Shown here: positions 56,828-64,000 of the stretch, piece after piece
Numbering within the stretch: the first letter of the stretch is position 1
How the letters are laid out: each line of letters starts with the position of its first letter
Source: Pelagerythrobacter rhizovicinus
GTDB lineage: Bacteria > Pseudomonadota > Alphaproteobacteria > Sphingomonadales > Sphingomonadaceae
Assembly (NCBI RefSeq): GCF_004135625.1
Contig: NZ_SDPV01000001.1
Span: 494,501-558,500, forward strand
Direction of reading: 5' to 3'
Length of the DNA stretch: 64,000 nucleotides
The notes under the pieces: generated by a model
What the model saw: only the letters and a program-made list of their open reading frames with translations
What the model was told of the DNA's origin: nothing
Database searches by the model: none
Made by a program: the position numbers and the translations under genes

Positions 56828-58186
56828 ATGAGAGAGTTTGCCACGATCATCCTCGCCGCGGGCAAGGGCACCCGCATGAAGTCGGACCTGCACAAGGTCC
56901 TCCACCCGATTGCCGGTCGGCCGATGCTGGAGCACTTGTTGGCGAACCTTGCGGAACTCACACCGACGCACACGGTGGTGGTCGCGGGCGACCGGCACGA
57001 GCAACTCCGGCAGGCGCTTGCGGCGCATAGTATAACCGTCGCCTTGCAGGAGCCGCAGCTTGGCACCGCGCATGCGGCGTTACAGGCGAAGACGGCGTTG
57101 GCCGATTACAGCGGGCTGATCATGGTCTGCTTCGGTGACTGCCCGATGGTCAAAGCGGAGACCGTGCGACGGCTCGCCGCAGTGCTCGAAGGCGACGCGC
57201 GTGTCGCTGTGCTGGGCTTTCGCCCGGCCGATCCGCTTTCCTACGGGCGGATTATTGCCGACGAAGCCGGCACGGTGCGCAAAATGGTCGAGTTCAAGGA
57301 TGCGACCGACGAAGAACGGGCGGTCGATCTGTGCAATTCGGGCGTCATCGTCGCCCATAGCGACGATTTGTGGCGTTTGCTCGAAAGCGTGGGCAACGAC
57401 AACGCACAAGGCGAGTACTACCTGCCCGACGTCGCGACCAATGCAATCGCCGAAGGCCTGCAAGTATCGGTGGTCGAAACCGGCGAGGCGGAGGTACAGG
57501 GCATCAACAGCCGCGCCGAGCTCGCCCAGGCCGAGGCGCAGTGGCAGGAACTGAAGCGCGAGGAGGCGATGACGAACGGCGCTTCGCTCCGCGCGCCGGA
57601 GACGGTGTTCTTCAGTTGGGACACGGAGATCGGCCGGGACGTGACGATCGAGCCCAACGTCGTCTTCGGCCCCGGCGCCAAAGTCGCCGACGGCGCCACC
57701 ATTCGGGCGTTCTCGCACATCGAGGGTGCCGAGATCGGGCCCGGCTGCGAGGTCGGCCCCTTCGCGCGCCTCCGCCCGGGCGCGGTGATGGAGAAGGGCA
57801 GCAAGGTCGGCAACTTCGTCGAGATGAAGAAGGCGGTGCTGGGCGAGGGGGCCAAGGCCAACCACCTGACCTACCTTGGGGATGCCGAAGTCGGGCCCGG
57901 CGCCAACATCGGCGCTGGCACGATCACCTGCAATTACGACGGGTACTTCAAGTACAAGACCGTGATCGGCCCGCGCGCCTTCATCGGCTCGAACAGCGCG
58001 CTGATCGCGCCGGTGAAGATCGGCGCGGATGCGATCGTGGCCGCCGGCAGCGCGGTCAGCCGCGACGTCGCCGACGGCGAGCTGCGCATGGTCCGCGGGG
58101 AGCAACTGGTGAAGCCCGGCTGGGCCGACCGGTTCCACGACGCGATGAAGAAGAAGAAAGCGGAGAAGGCCGAGAAGGGCAAGTAG
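56828..58186 (+). CDS. glmU: bifunctional GlmU: glucosamine-1-phosphate acetyltransferase / N-acetylglucosamine-1-phosphate uridyltransferase
   Basis: A 452-residue enzyme that makes UDP-GlcNAc for peptidoglycan and lipopolysaccharide. The N-terminal uridyltransferase domain starts LAAGKGTRMKSDLHKVLH (residues 9-26), with QLGTAHA and FGDCPM. The C-terminal domain is a left-handed beta-helix (GRDVTIEPNVVFGPGAKVADGATI) with FVEMKKAVLGEGAKANHLTYLGDAEVG and NYDGYFKYKT for acetyl-CoA and substrate. A Lys-rich tail ends the protein. An in-frame ATG at 56816 is an alternative start. Confidence 0.97.
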   Translation: MREFATIILAAGKGTRMKSDLHKVLHPIAGRPMLEHLLANLAELTPTHTVVVAGDRHEQLRQALAAHSITVALQEPQLGTAHAALQAKTALADYSGLIMVCFGDCPMVKAETVRRLAAVLEGDARVAVLGFRPADPLSYGRIIADEAGTVRKMVEFKDATDEERAVDLCNSGVIVAHSDDLWRLLESVGNDNAQGEYYLPDVATNAIAEGLQVSVVETGEAEVQGINSRAELAQAEAQWQELKREEAMTNGASLRAPETVFFSWDTEIGRDVTIEPNVVFGPGAKVADGATIRAFSHIEGAEIGPGCEVGPFARLRPGAVMEKGSKVGNFVEMKKAVLGEGAKANHLTYLGDAEVGPGANIGAGTITCNYDGYFKYKTVIGPRAFIGSNSALIAPVKIGADAIVAAGSAVSRDVADGELRMVRGEQLVKPGWADRFHDAMKKKKAEKAEKGK

Positions 58187-58214
58187 CGCGCTGCTCTCGA
58201 GCCGGACGGACGAG

Positions 58215-58493
58215 GTGACGGAGGAGCCCCTCACCTGCTGGCTCTGCGGCCGCCCGATCGCCAGCCGGCTCCAGTGGCACCATCCGGTGCCCAAGGCCAA
58301 GAAGGGCCGCGCCACGGTCCCGGTTCACCCGATCTGCCACCGCGCGATCCACGCCAACTTCACCAACGCCGAGCTCGCACGGATCGGAGACGATCGCGAG
58401 CGCCTGCGCGCCGATGCGGCAATCGCGAAGTTTCTCGAATGGATCGCGGACAAGCCGCCGGACTTTCACGCGCCGACGCGCGGGAAGCGCTAG
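58215..58493 (+). CDS. small HNH-like zinc-binding protein
   Basis: 92 residues with CWLCGRP at positions 8-14, WHHPVPKAKKG, PICHRAIHANF and a C-terminal helix. The CxxC...HH...CxxxH layout is that of small HNH endonuclease-like proteins in which two Cys pairs hold zinc and a His is catalytic. Nuclease activity is inference. The start is GTG 58215, 28 bases after the glmU stop. Its stop overlaps the stop of the convergent methyltransferase gene in the tetranucleotide CTAG. Confidence 0.72.
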   Translation: MTEEPLTCWLCGRPIASRLQWHHPVPKAKKGRATVPVHPICHRAIHANFTNAELARIGDDRERLRADAAIAKFLEWIADKPPDFHAPTRGKR

Positions 58494-59083
58494 TCCACGC
58501 CGCCGAAGCCGGGAATGAAGGTCTGCGGCACCGTCCACTTGTAGACCGGGCGGTTCGCGACGACACGGCGTTCCTCGGGCGTCCAGTCGCCCATGTTGAA
58601 GTCGTGGCTCACCACGCGCGCGCCGGGCTCGAGTTGCTCGAGCAGCCGCGGGCGCAGGCGCAGGTTGAGCATGTCGCCGAGGTAGAGCGTCACCACATCG
58701 GCATCGGAGAAGTCGGTCTCGAACAGGTCGGATTCGCGGAATTCGACCAGGTGCGAGACGCCCGCCTCCTCGGCATTCCGGCGCGCGATCCTGATGAGTT
58801 GCGGGTCGATCTCGATCCCCACCGCGCGGACGCCGAACCGCTTCGCAGCCGTGATCGGAATGCGCCCGTCGCCGGAGCCGAGATCGTACAGAACGTCCCC
58901 CTCCTCGATCTCGGCCATCTCCAGCATGGCCTCGACCACCGGTTCGGGCGTCGGAATGTAGTGGATGTCCACCCGCGGCCCGCATCCGGCGAGCGCAAGG
59001 AGGATTGCGGAGAGCAGAGCCAGTCGGAAGGGCAAGGTGGAAATCACGTTAATCGCATGAGCGGGCGATTGTGACGCCGGCAT
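58490..59083 (-). CDS. class I SAM-dependent methyltransferase with a lipoprotein signal
   Basis: 197 residues. A hydrophobic N-terminus with lipobox ALAGC (C34) precedes YDLGSGDGRI (SAM-binding motif I, residues 66-75), GIEIDPQLIRIARRNA (motif II) and the late VVTLYLGDMLNLRLRPRLL. The domain looks complete for SAM binding. A lipidated envelope location would be strange, because SAM is cytoplasmic. Either the lipobox is accidental or the domain has lost methylation. ATG 59083 is used. It is divergent from nothing close and ends at the HNH gene. Confidence 0.78.
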   Translation of the reverse strand: MPASQSPAHAINVISTLPFRLALLSAILLALAGCGPRVDIHYIPTPEPVVEAMLEMAEIEEGDVLYDLGSGDGRIPITAAKRFGVRAVGIEIDPQLIRIARRNAEEAGVSHLVEFRESDLFETDFSDADVVTLYLGDMLNLRLRPRLLEQLEPGARVVSHDFNMGDWTPEERRVVANRPVYKWTVPQTFIPGFGGVD

Positions 59084-59151
59084 TAACGATAGCGTGGAGC
59101 GTTTGCCGCGCGCGCCGAGAGGTATGCGCTATGGCGGCGATGCGAAGGACA

Positions 59152-59178
59152 CAAAAAGGGCGGCCTCGCAGCCGCCCC
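59152..59178 (-). terminator. Rho-independent terminator of the atp operon
   Basis: On the minus strand a seven-base-pair stem GGGCGGC/GCCGCCC with a six-base loop is followed by TTTTTGT, 26 bases after the atpC stop. Confidence 0.9.
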
Positions 59179-59203
59179 TTCGATGCCGAGCCTACGAAGG
59201 CCG

Positions 59204-59461
59204 TCAGCCTTCGACGTGCTCCGCCAGCACGGTCAGGCCGTTCTCGCCCACTTCGGCGAACCCGCCGCGAACCTGGATCTCCTCCGGCGCGGCGCCTTCG
59301 GTCTTGTAGACCTGCACCGCGCCGTCGCGGATCGTCGACATGAACGGCGCGTGGCCTTCCAGCACGCCGAATTCGCCTTCCGCGCCGGGAACGACGACCA
59401 TGTGGACGTCCTCGCTGCGGACGAGCTTTGCCGGGGTCACGAGTTCGAAATGCAGTGCCAT
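59204..59461 (-). CDS. atpC: F1 ATP synthase epsilon subunit, short form
   Basis: An 85-residue epsilon subunit made only of the N-terminal beta-sandwich ([37 protein letters not shown]). The C-terminal helical hairpin that acts as an inhibitor in E. coli epsilon is absent, so that braking mode cannot operate. Such short forms occur in alphaproteobacteria, where the zeta subunit is an alternative inhibitor. It is the last gene of the operon. Confidence 0.92.
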   Translation of the reverse strand: MALHFELVTPAKLVRSEDVHMVVVPGAEGEFGVLEGHAPFMSTIRDGAVQVYKTEGAAPEEIQVRGGFAEVGENGLTVLAEHVEG

Positions 59462-59474
59462 CGTCTACCTCATA

Positions 59475-59592
59475 CCTCTCTCCCCTTCAGGGGAGAGATA
59501 CGCAGACTTGCCGCGGTAGCGGCCAGTCGGAGTTGAGAGGGGGTGTAGCGCGAATCCCCCTCTCCCAACCCTCTCCCCTCAAGGGGAGAGAG
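59475..59592 (+). repeat. compound palindromic repeat in the atpD-atpC gap
   Basis: Outer palindromes CTCTCCCCTTCAGGGGAGAG (near 59478-59497) and CTCTCCCCTCAAGGGGAGAG (59571-59590) flank a third pair, GAGAGGGGGT (59535-59544) and ATCCCCCTCTC (59554-59564). The element fills most of the 139-base gap. Confidence 0.85.
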
Positions 59593-59600
59593 CCATTTCG

Positions 59601-61416
<1,816 letters not shown>

Positions 61417-61442
61417 GATAGGGGTTCCGGTAGCTTGTAACC

Positions 61443-62324
61443 TCAGAGCGCTTCCGCGCCGGCGATGATTTCGATGAGTTCGGTGGTGATCGCTGCCTGA
61501 CGGCTGCGGTTGTACTGGATGGTGAGCTTGTTGATCAGCTCGCCTGCGTTACGGGTCGCGTTGTCCATCGCGGTCATCGACGCGCCTTGCTCGGACGCCG
61601 CGATTTCCAGCAGCGCGCCGAACACCTGCGTCTTGACGTAACGCGGCAGCAGTTCCTCGAGGATCGCTTCCTCGTCGGGCTCGTATTCGACCACCGCCTC
61701 GGCAGCGGACGACTCTGCTTCCGCACGCGGGGCGGGGACGGGGATCAGCTGCTGCACGGTCGGGTCCTGCGCCAGCGCGGACTTGAACACCGGATAGACG
61801 AGGTGTGCGACGTCGAACTTGCCCGCCTCGTACATCGCGATCAGCTCGTCGGCGATCGCTTCGGCTTCCCCGAAGCCCGGATCGCGCACGGTGCTGGTGT
61901 CGAAGTTCTGCTCGATGCGGTCGGCATAGTCGCGCTTGATCGGCGCGCGGCCCTTTTTGCCCACGAGGTAGAACGTAACGTCCTTGCCCTCGGCGATCAG
62001 CGCGCGCGCCTTGACCTTCGCGGCCTTGACCACGTTGGCGTTGAGACCGCCGCACAGGCCCTTGTCGGTGTTGACCACGACCAGCAGGTGGCGCTCGTCG
62101 CTACCGGTGCCGGCCAGCAGACGAGGCGCGCTGTCGCTGCCGCCGACCTTGGCAGCGAGCGAGGCCATGACCGCGGACAGCCGCTCGGCATAAGGACGCG
62201 CAGCTTCCGCCGCGGCCTGCGCCTTGCGCAGCTTCGCCGCCGCGACCATCTGCTTGGCCTTGGTGATCTTCTGGGTCGACTTGACCGAGTTGATCCGGCC
62301 CTTGAGTTCCTTGAGTGAAGCCAC
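61443..62324 (-). CDS. atpG: F1 ATP synthase gamma subunit
   Basis: 293 residues. The rotor shaft is formed by the N-terminal helix ([33 protein letters not shown]) and the C-terminal helix ([35 protein letters not shown]). The central fold carries [10 protein letters not shown]. The start is GTG 62324 behind GGAAGA. A 121-base gap with an inverted repeat separates it from atpA. Confidence 0.97.
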   Translation of the reverse strand: MASLKELKGRINSVKSTQKITKAKQMVAAAKLRKAQAAAEAARPYAERLSAVMASLAAKVGGSDSAPRLLAGTGSDERHLLVVVNTDKGLCGGLNANVVKAAKVKARALIAEGKDVTFYLVGKKGRAPIKRDYADRIEQNFDTSTVRDPGFGEAEAIADELIAMYEAGKFDVAHLVYPVFKSALAQDPTVQQLIPVPAPRAEAESSAAEAVVEYEPDEEAILEELLPRYVKTQVFGALLEIAASEQGASMTAMDNATRNAGELINKLTIQYNRSRQAAITTELIEIIAGAEAL

Positions 62325-62350
62325 TCTTCCGGTTCTCCGTTTCCCTGTCT

Positions 62351-62420
62351 GTCATTCCCGCGAAAGCGGGAATCCATGGTCGAAGTTTGGTCCCTGGATC
62401 CCCGCTTTCGCGGGGATGAC
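62351..62420 (+). repeat. inverted repeat in the atpA-atpG gap
   Basis: Two 26-base arms face each other: GTCATTCCCGCGAAAGCGGG at the start of 62351-62376, and its complement-bearing partner at 62395-62420 ending CGCGGGGATGAC. They differ at two positions, which are compensated inside each self-complementary arm. An 18-base loop lies between. Confidence 0.9.
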
Positions 62421-62445
62421 AAGGTGGGGTTACTCGCCTCGGTCC

Positions 62446-63999
<1,554 letters not shown>

Positions 64000-64000
64000 G

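Overview
The window reads as a chromosomal segment of a high-GC alphaproteobacterium, most likely order Sphingomonadales and plausibly family Erythrobacteraceae. The evidence is a circularly permuted two-piece tmRNA gene whose tag reads ANDNEALALAA, an 85-residue ATP synthase epsilon subunit, a DUF2794 protein, the lptD-surA-pdxA-ksgA and DUF2066-hda/purM-purN gene orders, and palindromic intergenic repeats of a type common in sphingomonads. Coding density is high. I see about 57 protein genes, one RNA gene, no tRNA or rRNA, no CRISPR array, no insertion sequence and no prophage.

Layout. 1-7.5 kb: the start of a UbiH-like hydroxylase, a DsbD-type thiol reductase, a lipoprotein, an S10-like serine peptidase, uvrB and a DUF3617 lipoprotein. 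7.5-13.1 kb: an alpha/beta hydrolase, then a tight operon of permuted ATP-grasp, alpha-E, transglutaminase and an Anbu-type proteasome homologue, followed by a LuxR-type regulator with a degenerate receiver. 13.1-21.3 kb: an extensin-like lipoprotein, PutP-type symporter, ZIP-like membrane protein, typA and a TonB-dependent receptor. 21.3-27 kb: a ybbP-ybbA/tesA cluster, recF, a 39-residue membrane peptide and a PspC protein. 27-31.6 kb: a lemA-TPM-TPM-NUDIX-SDR operon, mscL and tmRNA. 31.6-37.8 kb: an arginine succinyltransferase-pathway operon (M20 hydrolase, astA, astB) and malate synthase G. 37.9-46.8 kb: the outer-membrane biogenesis operon lptD-surA-pdxA-ksgA and a nitronate monooxygenase-like gene, divergent from pepA-holC. 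46.8-54.9 kb: a lipoprotein, ndk, a SnoaL-like protein, purM and a purN-MmcQ fusion divergent from DUF2066-hda, then a serine acetyltransferase, DUF2794 and a membrane protein. 54.9-59.1 kb: an SDR, gph divergent from glmU, an HNH-like small protein and a methyltransferase with a lipoprotein signal. 59.1-64 kb: the F1 ATP synthase genes atpA-atpG-(lipoprotein)-atpD-atpC, with a terminator.

Most of the window is housekeeping. The points worth pursuing are the Anbu operon with its neighbouring pseudo-receiver, the M20 hydrolase in the ast operon, the PurN-MmcQ fusion, a lipoprotein inside the atp operon, a methyltransferase with a lipobox, and a recurring arrangement in which palindromic repeats fill operon gaps and place or overlap the Shine-Dalgarno sequence of the next gene. 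No wholly new system is proven from sequence alone.
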